Shown: positions 25,233 to 35,525, numbered from the stretch's first letter. The stretch: 60,135 bases of DNA from Pseudomonas kitaguniensis (GCF_009296165.1 NZ_VUAZ01000009.1:1-60135), one strand, 5' to 3'. Notes: generated from the letters alone by a model not told the origin. Translations and numbers: made by a program.

Positions 25233-25892
25233 TCAGTGCCTGCGAATCTGCTTACGCCGCTTCTTCGCATGGAAATGCCGAAAATGCGCATCCTGCGCCG
25301 CCGCCAATAACTCGCGGTCACCGCGCGTATCGCCCCAGGCCCGAAGCCGGTAGTCCCCGAGGTCGCCATACACCGCCTCAAGCCGCAGCACCTTGTTCTC
25401 GCACCGGCAATTATTCCCGGTGAGTTTGCCGGTCAACACGCCGTCGACCACCTCAAGCTCAGTGCCAATCAACTTGATGCCCAGCCGATTCGCAAACGGC
25501 TGCAACACCAACGCCGGCGACGCCGAACACAACGTCACCTCCGCCCCGGAGCCCAACTCCTGCTCCACCGACAGCACGCCCGCCGGGCGCATCAGCCGCG
25601 CCCAATTCTTCTGGCAATACTCCTCGGCCTTCTGCTGCACCCACGCCTTCTCCACCCCGGTCATAAAGGTGCGGATCAACTGCGCCTTCAACTCATCCCG
25701 GCTCATGCGCCGCAACAAAAAGCGCAGCCCCGGCACCGCCAGCTTGACCATCCGGCCATAGAACTCGCCGGTGCCAAAGGCGAATTTGAGGAAGGGCACG
25801 AAACTGTCGTGGTGGGTCAGGGTGCCGTCGAAGTCAAAGACGGAGAGTACTTTGGCATCAGCGGGGCCGGTTTCGAGCATGTCTGGGTTCAC
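25233..25892 (-). CDS. HAD-IB family phosphatase (SerB-like hydrolase)
   Basis: A 219-residue haloacid-dehalogenase hydrolase. Motif I is VFDFDGTLTHHDSFVPFL (nucleophile and acid aspartates), motif II is TLCSASPALVL, and the motif III/IV region is YRLRAWGDTRGDRELLAAA. The helical cap between I and II is that of the IB subfamily, which includes phosphoserine phosphatase and lyso-lipid phosphate phosphatases; the substrate is unknown. GTG 25892 is favoured because GAGG lies nine bases upstream; ATG 25880 is an alternative. The basic C-terminus (AKKRRKQIRRH) is encoded within repeat unit 3, and fragments of it end units 1 and 2. Confidence 0.85.
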   Translation of the reverse strand: MNPDMLETGPADAKVLSVFDFDGTLTHHDSFVPFLKFAFGTGEFYGRMVKLAVPGLRFLLRRMSRDELKAQLIRTFMTGVEKAWVQQKAEEYCQKNWARLMRPAGVLSVEQELGSGAEVTLCSASPALVLQPFANRLGIKLIGTELEVVDGVLTGKLTGNNCRCENKVLRLEAVYGDLGDYRLRAWGDTRGDRELLAAAQDAHFRHFHAKKRRKQIRRH

Positions 25893-25951
25893 GGGTGGCC
25901 TCGGTCCTATCTAGTATTTTTTGAGCGTGCATCAGGTGTGACCGCAGGAGT

Positions 25952-26668
25952 TTACTCCCGTGCCAATCTTTGGACTTTTGCATAAAGCCCTTCGGTAAAA
26001 GCATCCCGATCACTCGACCGGTGGCAACGCTGATGGCAATTGGGGCACAAGGCTACAGCATTGGTGATGCGATCCGAACCCTTCTGGGCGAGGTGCTTGA
26101 CGTGGTGTACTTCAAGAAATGGCTGGCCATCGTCTAGATTGAACGGTGCGTTTAGACCGCAACCCTCACAAATACCTCCCGCTTGCTGACGTACCCAAGC
26201 CCGCACCTCCGGGTCGCGTACGTAGGTTGTCCTGGTAGTGTTGACCTGTTCTGGTGCAGCAATTCCTGCAGGTTGGGTCTTGATAGGTTTGCTTTGAAGC
26301 TTTGTCGCACGCCTTTCCAACAACTCATCATCAAACGTGGGGGTGCTGTCTTGCGATTTAACGATTCCTCGCTGCGCCAGCATCCGACTAATACGAGAGA
26401 CGATTCCCGAACCGACATTATTGGCTGCCGTATAGCCAGTAATTGGCTTCTGATTCAGCGTCTCAAACACCGCAGAAATATTGCGCATACGGTAATCGAC
26501 GGACGCCGAAGTACGGTTCTGCAGTGCCCTTTCACGTAAAAGCTCATGTTCGACTGACTTTTTATAAGGCTGGCCTGCGTTCTCCAGCTTCAACATTTTC
26601 AGATAAGCATCGACTGAAGCTTCCAGCTCTTCATCGCTCCATCCGGTATTAACTTTTTGCGTATCCAT
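25952..26668 (-). CDS. HNH endonuclease domain protein
   Basis: A 238-residue protein. The C-terminal 80 residues form an HNH nuclease: CEGCGLNAPF, then FLEVHHVKHLAQKGSD and NAVALCPNCHQRCHR, giving the zinc cysteine pairs and the catalytic His-His. The N-terminal 130 residues (WSDEELEASVDAYLKMLKLE, then VDYRMRNISAVFETLNQKPI) match the helical region often found before HNH domains in restriction-like or McrA-type proteins. It could be a defence nuclease. It is the first of several accessory genes up to nrdB. No methyltransferase is adjacent. Confidence 0.83.
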   Translation of the reverse strand: MDTQKVNTGWSDEELEASVDAYLKMLKLENAGQPYKKSVEHELLRERALQNRTSASVDYRMRNISAVFETLNQKPITGYTAANNVGSGIVSRISRMLAQRGIVKSQDSTPTFDDELLERRATKLQSKPIKTQPAGIAAPEQVNTTRTTYVRDPEVRAWVRQQAGGICEGCGLNAPFNLDDGQPFLEVHHVKHLAQKGSDRITNAVALCPNCHQRCHRSSDRDAFTEGLYAKVQRLARE

Positions 26669-26767
26669 ACAGCCGCCGAGGGTGAAAAACCCTCGAACGA
26701 TACTGAGTAGCCACTATTGCGTCTATGAAATTTCCTACGGCTCGGTGGGATTTGGCGGTCGTCAGTC

Positions 26768-27346
26768 TCAGTAAATTCGCTGCTTCATTCGGAAAGCTTG
26801 AGCGAGCTTTCGCCACCATGGAGTCCGTGCTGCCGTACTTCTGTAGGTTCGATTAACTAGCAAATACGGCATGTCACGAAGGCGTATCCAGCCTTCATCC
26901 TGCCAATGCAGCAGGTTCAATGACATTTCAGGCCAATCCAACATGCTCAATTGTGGCCGTTCAATTGTTCGAGGCTGGCGCTCGTCACGCAAGGTCGGAA
27001 CGACTTCGTGAGTGAGCCAGCGACGTAACAGCCGATTTTCCGGCGCGTAGTGATAGACCAACAGTGCGTAGACGCCAGACTCGCTGATCATCAGCATTTC
27101 CTCTGGTTGGCCGTGAAACATTAGCCTCAGGCATTGCCGTTGATCATTGTCGAGCTTACGGGTCGTTCGTTCATCCAGGTAGTAGCCCATCAATCGCCCA
27201 AGGTCGCGCGCGCAGAACCACGGTTGGTTTTCTACAAGCAGGGTGTGTATCTGAAGGTCGTGACGAGTGAAGACGACTGCGATAGAAGGTTCAGGCGTGA
27301 TTGCCTTTCTGGCGGGCGGCAGGTCGAGCAGATACTGGCTAGGCAT
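26768..27346 (-). CDS. BRO-N domain (phage antirepressor-like) protein
   Basis: A 192-residue protein with an N-terminal BRO-N domain (about 20-120): VVFTRHDLQIHTLLVENQPW, then FCARDLGRLMGY and ESGVYALLVYHYAPE, followed by LLRRWLTHEVVPTLR. BRO-N domains bind DNA and are typical of phage antirepressors and mobile islands. The C-terminal 70 residues show no known domain. It lies beside the HNH gene on the same strand and is divergent from the deaminase gene, in a region otherwise lacking phage structural genes, so it is probably a remnant or regulator of an acquired islet. Confidence 0.8.
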   Translation of the reverse strand: MPSQYLLDLPPARKAITPEPSIAVVFTRHDLQIHTLLVENQPWFCARDLGRLMGYYLDERTTRKLDNDQRQCLRLMFHGQPEEMLMISESGVYALLVYHYAPENRLLRRWLTHEVVPTLRDERQPRTIERPQLSMLDWPEMSLNLLHWQDEGWIRLRDMPYLLVNRTYRSTAARTPWWRKLAQAFRMKQRIY

Positions 27347-27707
27347 TTCCTATGATCTCTACGTGATTTTCGGAAGGGCAGAAGCCCAACGTAGAGAGCG
27401 GATTTAAGAAACTCCAACTTGCTTTGCCTCAATGCAGCAGTCATTCCGCCTGAATTTATGTCGGGCGGATTTTAGCTGTGTGAGTGAGGCAGGCTTCTAC
27501 GTTGGGCGTTTCTTAGGCACCGGTTGCCAGCGTAAATCTGTTGATCAGTGGAAACAAGACTGAAATTTTTTTGTTTTATTGTGGGATGTTTCTACAGTGC
27601 AAAAAAATGTGCGAGTATATAAAGGCATTTTGCCATGCTTGGGTGTCTTCGGTTGGGGCACTTAAGGACGAGTACTAAATTATTAATGGAAATTGGAGAT
27701 GTCAGGG
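27347..27707. other. Structured intergenic region upstream of the deaminase gene
   Basis: There is no gene of ordinary type here. GCCCAACGTAGA (27384-27395) and TCTACGTTGGGC (27496-27507) form a perfect 12-bp inverted repeat around about 100 bases, which enclose a smaller hairpin (CCGCC 27446-27450 with GGCGG 27464-27468) followed by TTTT-containing sequence. From 27550 the DNA turns AT-rich, with TATATAA at 27616 as a possible -10 element. In AvcID systems a small inhibitory RNA is encoded just upstream of avcD, so this is where one would be sought. Confidence 0.5.
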
Positions 27708-29525
27708 ATGTCTAATACTTCTTTGGTTATAGATAATATTTATGAGGATGCGAAGGACTTCTTAATTATCGGTATGACGGGCCGTACAGGGTCTGGATGT
27801 ACTACGGCGGCGAAGCTACTTTGTGAAAAAGTACTCAATATACCTAGCGAAGGTTATGAGGGATTAACTCGCAATGAATTTAAGAAGCATCAAATAATAA
27901 AAAAGTACATTGATGGTGCGAGCTGGGCTCCTTTTTATAAAATCGAAGCACGCAGTGTCATTACATACCATTTACTTCTTTTGTCAGAGTCAGAGTTTTT
28001 TGATTATGTGAGCGAGTTTGATTTTGCAAGTCCGTTGCTAGGAGATGAGCTTATAAAATTGTCTTCAGCGTTGAATGGGGTGCGGGATAAGGTTCATAAG
28101 GTCAATGCATCACTTAATTATTCAGGTGATGAGCTTGTAAATTTTCTTTTTGATCTTTATTTTTTAGAGATGCCGAGTATTACTGATATTTTAATGAGCT
28201 ATCTCGGAAGGGCTAGATTTACGACGGTCTATCAACAGGCGGGTGATAACGTCCGGTCGTCCGGGTCAGCCAATAACTCTGTTTTTGCAGCTTCCAAAAT
28301 GTTTAATTTTCCTAAGCATCTCAATATGCTAATTAAGTTGGCTCATAAGAAAGCTCGCTTAGATAAAGTGCCCTGCCGAATTGTCATAGATGCCATTAGA
28401 AATCCTTATGAAGCCTTTTTCCTTAAAAGGCGCTATGCGAATTTTTATTTGGTTTCAATTAATACGTCAAATTTTGAAAGGCTGAATAGTCTTAGGGGTT
28501 ATAGAAAGCTGTCAGACCATGAGATAAAAATCTTAGATGACAAAGAATATCCTGAAAAAATCTCTGGGATGAAGAAGTTTGTCGCGCAGAATGTACAGGA
28601 ATGTATTGAGATTTCTGATATACATATATACAACTCAAAAAGTAGTGAATTTACTCATAATGATTTAGTTAGCCAGTTGGCGTGGTATGTAACCTTAATG
28701 ATGCATCCTGGGTTAGTAATGCCGACTTCGATAGAAAGCTGTATGCAAATCGCCTACACAGCGAAGCAAAGTTCAGGATGTATCTCTCGTCAGGTTGGGG
28801 CCGTTGTTACTGATGAATTTTACAGTGTGAAGGCAATTGGTTGGAATAATACCCCGCAGGGTCAGACGCCATGCATGTTAAGGAGTGCGGAAGATCTATT
28901 GGAGGGAAGGAATAAAAGCGATTACAGTGAGTATGAGCTGAAGTCGAGTGAGTTCCGACAAGCTGTGTCTGTCAAGTACTCTCAGCTGATTGCAACAAAT
29001 AAGACGTCTAATAGGAATTTTTCTTTTTGTTTTAAAAGTGTTCAAAATGAAATTGAGGGTGAGAAAAATCAAGTTCATACCCGAGCGCTACACGCAGAAG
29101 AAAACGCATTTATGCAGATAGCGAAGCATGGAGGGCAGCAGCTTTCTGGTGGCGTGTTGTTTACTACCGCAAGTCCATGTGAGCTTTGCGCAAAAAAAGC
29201 GTATCAGCTGGGATTAAAGAAAATAGTCTACATAGACCCATATCCAGGAATTGCAACGCAACATATTTTGCTGTCGGGACAGAACAAGCCAGAGCTTGAG
29301 CTTTTTAAAGGAGCGGTTGGGAGGGCGTTTTATCAACTTTATCAGCCACTGATGCCCTATAAGGATGAGCTAGAATTAGCTTTTGATATTCCTAGCTATA
29401 ATAATGTGGATAAACCTTCTAAGTCGGTGTTGAAGAAAAGAAACGTTGAGTTGGAAAGGGTGAACGAGTTGCTGGTGGCTGAATTGCAGGAGTTAAGGTT
29501 GAGAGTCGCTGACACTAAGGGGTAA
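27708..29525 (+). CDS. AvcD-type anti-phage deoxycytidylate (dCTP/dCMP) deaminase
   Basis: A 605-residue two-domain protein. The N-terminal half begins with a P-loop-like GMTGRTGSGCTTAAK, with cysteine in place of the Walker lysine. The C-terminal half is a zinc-dependent deoxycytidylate deaminase with HAEEN (about residue 461) and SPCELC (about 489). This architecture matches the AvcD/dCTP deaminase defence proteins, which deaminate dCTP and dCMP during phage infection and starve replication. ATG 27708 has GGAG nine bases upstream; ATG 27699 and TTG 27693 are alternatives. Codon use is markedly AT-rich compared with neighbours, indicating horizontal acquisition. It is convergent with nrdB, and the two share a terminator. 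Confidence 0.85.
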   Translation: MSNTSLVIDNIYEDAKDFLIIGMTGRTGSGCTTAAKLLCEKVLNIPSEGYEGLTRNEFKKHQIIKKYIDGASWAPFYKIEARSVITYHLLLLSESEFFDYVSEFDFASPLLGDELIKLSSALNGVRDKVHKVNASLNYSGDELVNFLFDLYFLEMPSITDILMSYLGRARFTTVYQQAGDNVRSSGSANNSVFAASKMFNFPKHLNMLIKLAHKKARLDKVPCRIVIDAIRNPYEAFFLKRRYANFYLVSINTSNFERLNSLRGYRKLSDHEIKILDDKEYPEKISGMKKFVAQNVQECIEISDIHIYNSKSSEFTHNDLVSQLAWYVTLMMHPGLVMPTSIESCMQIAYTAKQSSGCISRQVGAVVTDEFYSVKAIGWNNTPQGQTPCMLRSAEDLLEGRNKSDYSEYELKSSEFRQAVSVKYSQLIATNKTSNRNFSFCFKSVQNEIEGEKNQVHTRALHAEENAFMQIAKHGGQQLSGGVLFTTASPCELCAKKAYQLGLKKIVYIDPYPGIATQHILLSGQNKPELELFKGAVGRAFYQLYQPLMPYKDELELAFDIPSYNNVDKPSKSVLKKRNVELERVNELLVAELQELRLRVADTKG

Positions 29526-29551
29526 ATATTAAGTTTCTACCAGTAGGCCGT

Positions 29552-29582
29552 AAAAAGCCCTGATGTTGTTCAGGGCTTTTTT
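29552..29582. terminator. Bidirectional terminator between deaminase and nrdB
   Basis: AAAAAGCCCTGA and TCAGGGCTTTTTT form a perfect stem with a short loop. A-run and T-run on opposite sides allow it to stop both convergent genes. Confidence 0.9.
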
Positions 29583-29602
29583 AAATTAGCGATTGATTTT
29601 TA

Positions 29603-30853
29603 TCAATCCCAGCTCAACGCCCCACCCGTCTGATACTCAATAACCCGCGTCTCAAAGAAATTCTTCTCTTTCTTCAAGTCCATGATCTCACTCATCCACG
29701 GGAACGGATTCGTCGTGCCTGGATACTCTTCTTTCAAGCCAATCTGCGACAAGCGACGGTTAGCGATGAACTTGAGGTAATCCTCCATCATCGCCGCGTT
29801 CATGCCCAACACGCCACGCGGCATGGTATCGCGCGCGTATTCAATTTCCAGCTGCGTACCCTGCAGAATCATCTGGGTCGCTTCTTCTTTCATCTCGGCA
29901 TCCCACAAGTGCGGGTTTTCGATTTTGATCTGGTTGATCACGTCGATACCGAAGTTCAGGTGCATCGACTCGTCGCGCAGGATGTACTGGAACTGCTCGG
30001 CCACGCCGGTCATTTTGTTGCGGCGGCCCATCGACAGAATCTGGGTGAAGCCGCAGTAGAAGAAGATGCCTTCCAGGACGCAGTAGTAGGCGACGAGGTT
30101 GCGCAGCAGTTCTTTATCGGTTTCGACGGTGCCGGTTTCGAACTTCGGATCCGAGATCGAACGCGTGTACTTCAAGCCCCACGCGGCCTTTTTGGCGACC
30201 GATGGAATCTCGTGGTACATGTTGAAGATCTCGCCTTCATCCATGGCCAGCGATTCGATGCAGTATTGGTAGGCGTGGGTGTGGATCGCTTCTTCGAAGG
30301 CCTGGCGCAGGATGTACTGGCGGCATTCCGGGTTGGTGATCAGGCGATACACGGCCAGCACCAGGTTGTTGGCAACCAGCGAGTCGGCGGTGGAGAAGAA
30401 GCCGAGGTTGCGCATGACGATGCGGCGTTCGTCGTCGGTCAGGCCTTCGGGGTCTTTCCATACGGCGATGTCGGCGGTCATGTTGACCTCTTGCGGCATC
30501 CAGTGGTTGGCGCAGCCGTCGAGGTACTTTTGCCAGGCCCAGTCGTACTTGAAGGGCACGAGTTGGTTGAGGTCGGCGCGGCAGTTGATCATGCGCTTTT
30601 CGTCAACGGCGACGCGGGCGGAGGCGCCTTCGAGTTCGGCAAGGCCTTCGGCAACGTCGAGTTTGTCGAGTGCAGCCTTGGCGCGCACGATGGCGGCGGA
30701 GTCACTGGCGGTGACGGCGCGGGCTTCGATGGCGGCGGCAGCGCCGGCACCGTCGAGGCGGTCCATGTTGGCTTCGGTGGCGTGGCCGGCGTTAGCGCCT
30801 TTGGTGGCTACTTCGGCGTGTTCTTCTTTGTCGAATTCGTCCCAGCTCAGCAT
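29603..30853 (-). CDS. nrdB: Class Ia ribonucleotide reductase beta subunit NrdB
   Basis: A 416-residue small subunit that holds the di-iron tyrosyl-radical cofactor and reduces ribonucleoside diphosphates together with NrdA. Ligand helices are visible: [12 protein letters not shown] (Glu, His) and [12 protein letters not shown] (Glu, His). An alanine-rich N-terminal extension of about 95 residues precedes the ferritin-like core, as in other Pseudomonas NrdB. ATG 30853 ([14 protein letters not shown]) has GGAG about twelve bases upstream and replaces a longer spurious frame. Unusually, nrdA is not upstream: the preceding 570 bp are non-coding and then an unrelated small gene follows. Confidence 0.94.
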   Translation of the reverse strand: MLSWDEFDKEEHAEVATKGANAGHATEANMDRLDGAGAAAAIEARAVTASDSAAIVRAKAALDKLDVAEGLAELEGASARVAVDEKRMINCRADLNQLVPFKYDWAWQKYLDGCANHWMPQEVNMTADIAVWKDPEGLTDDERRIVMRNLGFFSTADSLVANNLVLAVYRLITNPECRQYILRQAFEEAIHTHAYQYCIESLAMDEGEIFNMYHEIPSVAKKAAWGLKYTRSISDPKFETGTVETDKELLRNLVAYYCVLEGIFFYCGFTQILSMGRRNKMTGVAEQFQYILRDESMHLNFGIDVINQIKIENPHLWDAEMKEEATQMILQGTQLEIEYARDTMPRGVLGMNAAMMEDYLKFIANRRLSQIGLKEEYPGTTNPFPWMSEIMDLKKEKNFFETRVIEYQTGGALSWD

Positions 30854-31430
30854 GACGTGTCGTCTCCTGCGTGAGGGCTCAAAGGTGCCCGTGTGAAACC
30901 GGATGGTTGGGTGTTCACACGGCCCTCGGGCCGCGGTGGATCTTAAGGAATCGTTTGTTGCAGCAGCTAGCGCAGGCATTAAACGCAATGGGGTGAACGG
31001 GTACTCTGCGTGAGGCTTGAGGGGCGGAGCGGCAGGTGCTTGCTCCAGCGGAGGCCTCAGGTCTGGCTCTTCATCCCTGTGTAAAGGGATATTGCAGGCC
31101 CGATTTACTCGCGCATTATAGGGAAAAATTCGGCTTTGTGTTGCGGCGGATGGTCACGAGCGAGCGCCAAAATAGCCTGGTTTTCGGCCAAAGCGTTTGT
31201 TTGCTGGGCTTTGCCGGGGTTGGATTTTTTTGACGGGCGGCGGGATGTTTTTTGCGGGGTTGGGGCATGAGGTAGCTAGACGGCTTTTTACGGTGTGTAT
31301 GGCTGAATCCGCTATCGCAGGCAAGCCAGCTTCCACCCTTGAACCGGTACATCTAAAATCGGCTCTTGGCCGCAAGAACAATTTCTTGCGGCGACCAAGA
31401 TCCAGGGTTAAGCCTGACGCACTAAAGTTA
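30854..31430. promoter_or_regulatory. Long non-coding region upstream of nrdB
   Basis: No convincing gene is present. On the minus strand TATAAT (complement of 31115-31120) is a good -10 candidate for nrdB and would leave an untranslated leader of about 255 bases. CGGCCC-TC-GGGCCG near 30920-30935 is a small perfect hairpin in that leader. A half-copy of the intergenic repeat lies near 31320. The rest shows nothing recognisable. Confidence 0.45.
31365..31399 (-). terminator. Hairpin downstream of the DUF2790 gene
   Basis: CTTGGCCGCAAGAA and TTCTTGCGGCGACCAAG form a long imperfect stem 30 bases beyond the DUF2790 stop codon. There is no T-run, so a terminator function is tentative. Confidence 0.4.
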
Positions 31431-31700
31431 TTACCCGTTAGAGCAACCATTGCCCATCACGTGATACTTAAGAATATGGCGCTGACCTTGTGAGTCTTCA
31501 TACTCCATCTTCACCGGTACAACTTTGCATACATCGGGAACCGTGCTCATGGACATTACTTTGGCAACGTCCAAGTGGGTGCTGTAGCTGTAGTCTTCAA
31601 CAATCGGGGCGTTCTGGCTGGCCAGCTCGGTCTGGGCTTCATCGGCCAGGGCGGCGGTGGCGCACACGCTGCTGAGGGCCATTACGAGTAAAGCTTTCAT
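31431..31700 (-). CDS. Small exported DUF2790 family protein
   Basis: An 89-residue periplasmic protein with signal peptide MKALLVMALSSVCATAALA. The mature part carries the DUF2790 pattern: YSYSTHLDVAKVMSMS, then PDVCKVVPVKMEYEDSQG and KYHVMGNGC. Two conserved cysteines (about residues 56 and 86) could pair. The family is small, nearly limited to Pseudomonas and without a known function. ATG 31700 is chosen because the signal peptide starts there and GAAGAAGG lies upstream. It is divergent from acsA. Confidence 0.85.
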   Translation of the reverse strand: MKALLVMALSSVCATAALADEAQTELASQNAPIVEDYSYSTHLDVAKVMSMSTVPDVCKVVPVKMEYEDSQGQRHILKYHVMGNGCSNG

Positions 31701-32097
31701 TTGTTTATTTACCTTCTTCAGGGCGAAAGGGGTCACGGGGCCTTTGTGAGGCCACGTGTGTCACTTAAGTAAGGGGAAGTTCGGATTAACGTTGCCTTCG
31801 TGGGGGCTGTTACGTTGTTAATCACAGTGTCGTGTTGACGGCGTTGATTCTAGGCTTGCGGGTTATATTCATATACCCGTGCTTTTGATAAACACTGTTG
31901 GCGGTTTTTGTAACAATCACCGGGTTAAGGTTTTTTCATCAAGGCGCAAAGCGCCACAGCGTGCGGGCCAGAGGCGCGCACGCGGCGTGCAGGGGAATGC
32001 GCGGGGGCTTGTTACTACCATCGTCGAATGGTTCTATGGGGCAGCCCCGGCTACAACAGGGCCTACAAAAACAACGATTGTCACCGAGGTAAGAAAG
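31701..32097 (+). promoter_or_regulatory. acsA upstream region
   Basis: A non-coding 400-bp gap between divergent genes. A near-palindrome CGGGTTATATTCATATACCCG (31859-31879) overlaps a possible -10 element, with TTGATT upstream at about 31842. The 5' leader to the acsA start is about 220 bases and has no strong structure by eye. GAGGTAAGAAAG before ATG 32098 is the ribosome-binding site. Confidence 0.4.
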
Positions 32098-34053
<1,956 letters not shown>

Positions 34054-34067
34054 GGCGAGTGGGTGTG

Positions 34068-34107
34068 ACAAAGCCCCATGCGGTGTAAGCCGGATGGGGC
34101 TTTTTTG
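34068..34107 (+). terminator. Rho-independent terminator of acsA
   Basis: ACAAAGCCCCAT and ATGGGGCTTTTTTGT form a strong stem ending in a T-run, 15 bases after the acsA stop codon. Confidence 0.9.
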
Positions 34108-34135
34108 TGCCCGCTGAAAAAGCGCTGGAGATCAA

Positions 34136-34165
34136 CTGTGGGAGGGGGCAAGCCCCCTCCCACAG
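34136..34165. repeat. Short intergenic palindrome (TGTGGGAG family)
   Basis: CTGTGGGAGGGGGC-AA-GCCCCCTCCCACAG is a perfect 14-bp palindrome: the two ends of the usual ~90-bp element joined without the centre. Confidence 0.88.
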
Positions 34166-34327
34166 TGGGAACGATCATCTTGAAGGCCAATAAATATCGG
34201 TTTTTGCTGTAGGAAATTTCTAAATGTAACCGAGCGGTGCAAATGTGTAACCCGTCGCCCAAACATGAGGCAAAGCGCTACGTTTTCATCCCGAAAAGCC
34301 GCGTTTTAGACACACCTGAAAATAAGA

Positions 34328-34528
34328 TTAGCCGCCATGCTTGCCGTGCCAGAAGGGTTTGCGAATAATAGGCGCGTAATTTGCAGCATCAACAGGTTTA
34401 ATATCTTTTGTCTCTGCATAAAATTCAGGGACTGTCAATGTGCTTGAGCCGCTTTCTCGGTGCTTCTGTAAATAGTTGTCGCATTGAGGAAATATCGGCT
34501 TCCGGCCTGTCGTTAGAATGCCGATCAC
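34328..34528 (-). CDS. Possible small protein, weak DUF466/YbdD resemblance
   Basis: An open frame of 66 codons in the otherwise gene-free, less GC-rich gap between acsA and aotJ. The middle, [20 protein letters not shown] followed by FYAETKD, recalls the YDNYVxHMRxxHPxxPxMTYEEFFRER core of the small YbdD/DUF466 proteins, but the resemblance is weak and the C-terminus is different. Its start codon lies beside an ArgR-type site of the divergent aotJ promoter. It may be spurious. Confidence 0.3.
   Translation of the reverse strand: MIGILTTGRKPIFPQCDNYLQKHRESGSSTLTVPEFYAETKDIKPVDAANYAPIIRKPFWHGKHGG
34477..34513 (+). promoter_or_regulatory. ArgR half-sites upstream of aotJ
   Basis: TGTCGC-N8-AA (34477-34492) matches the Pseudomonas ArgR half-site exactly. 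TGTCGT at 34508 is a partial second site in the same orientation. ArgR activates the aot operon in P. aeruginosa, and argR is the last gene of this cluster. Confidence 0.6.
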
Positions 34529-34648
34529 TCGCTCGCCGTCTCCAATGTTGAACCGGGGTTGGGACGTAGCGCCGCTATTGGGTTTTACTTAAGTCGCATC
34601 GTGGGCCACCGCTCATACTGCTTTTTGCCCTACCGATGGAGTCCCAAG

Positions 34649-35434
34649 ATGAAGAAACTTGTGCTGTTGGGCGCCCTGGCGCTGTCCGTACTGTCCATGC
34701 AGGCCTTCGCTGATGAAAAGCCTCTGAAAATTGGTATCGAAGCGGCTTACCCTCCGTTTGCCTCGAAGGCGCCGGATGGCAGCATCGTGGGTTTTGACTA
34801 CGACATCGGCAACGCCTTGTGCGAACAGATGAAGGTCAAGTGCACGTGGGTCGAGCAAGAATTCGACGGCCTGATCCCGGCGCTGAAAGTACGCAAGATC
34901 GACGCGATCCTGTCGTCCATGTCCATCACCGAAGACCGCAAGAAGTCCGTGGACTTCACCAACCGCTACTACCTCACCCCGGCGCGCCTGGTGTTGAAGG
35001 AAGGCACGACGGTCAGCGACAGCCTGGACGAACTCAAAGGCAAGAAAATCGGTGTGCAGCGCGGTTCGATCCACGATCGTTTCGCCAAGGAAGTGCTGGC
35101 GCCTAAAGGCGTGACAGTGGTGCCTTACGGTTCGCAGAACGAAATCTACCTGGACGTGGAAGCCGGTCGCCTCGACGGCACCGTGGCAGACGCCACCCTG
35201 TTGCAGGAAGGTTTCCTCGATACGCCAGCCGGTAAAGGCTACGCGTTCAGCGGCCCGGCGTTCACCGACGTCAAGTACTTCGGCGACGGCGTAGGCATTG
35301 CCGTACGCAAAGGCGACAAAGAAAACCTGGACCGCATCAACGCTGCTATCGCCGCGATCCGTGCAAACGGCAAGTACAAAGAAATCGAGAAAAAGTACTT
35401 CAACTTCGATATTTACGGGCCTGAAGCTCAGTAA
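34649..35434 (+). CDS. aotJ: Arginine/ornithine ABC transporter binding protein AotJ
   Basis: A 261-residue periplasmic binding protein of family 3. Signal peptide [21 protein letters not shown]. Landmarks: [17 protein letters not shown], the [14 protein letters not shown] motif, and [19 protein letters not shown], which contacts the ligand in HisJ/ArgT proteins. A cysteine pair (Cys near 54 and 61, [10 protein letters not shown]) forms the disulphide typical of this subgroup. ATG 34649 with GGAG upstream gives a proper signal peptide. First gene of aotJQMOP-argR. A strong hairpin after the stop codon would raise its level above that of the membrane subunits. Confidence 0.94.
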   Translation: MKKLVLLGALALSVLSMQAFADEKPLKIGIEAAYPPFASKAPDGSIVGFDYDIGNALCEQMKVKCTWVEQEFDGLIPALKVRKIDAILSSMSITEDRKKSVDFTNRYYLTPARLVLKEGTTVSDSLDELKGKKIGVQRGSIHDRFAKEVLAPKGVTVVPYGSQNEIYLDVEAGRLDGTVADATLLQEGFLDTPAGKGYAFSGPAFTDVKYFGDGVGIAVRKGDKENLDRINAAIAAIRANGKYKEIEKKYFNFDIYGPEAQ

Positions 35435-35454
35435 ACCGTCGCAGCTGTCTGTGC

Positions 35455-35499
35455 AAAATGGCGCAAGCAACAGAATTCCTGAGGTTTGCGCCATTTTTT
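35455..35499 (+). terminator. Intra-operon terminator/attenuator between aotJ and aotQ
   Basis: AAAATGGCGCAA and TTGCGCCATTTTTT form a 12-bp stem with a T-run in the aotJ-aotQ gap. Partial termination here would explain an excess of binding protein over permease. Confidence 0.75.
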
Positions 35500-35525
35500 C
35501 ATCCGCCTTTTCGAGGACCTGAATC

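Larger units (their letters stand above)
24665..25270 (+). repeat. Tandem effector-tail/immunity unit 3
   Basis: The last 606-bp unit. Its right end contains the true 3' end of the HAD gene (from 25233), from which the HAD tips in units 1 and 2 were copied. It is the most diverged unit. Confidence 0.9.

Noticed and set aside
23454..25270. The 606-bp tandem units as a CRISPR-like or satellite array
   Set aside because: The units contain translated, coupled genes and have gene-fragment junctions; there are no short repeats with unique spacers.
34068..34107. The acsA hairpin as a riboswitch or small RNA
   Set aside because: A simple perfect stem with T-run right after a stop codon is fully explained as a terminator.
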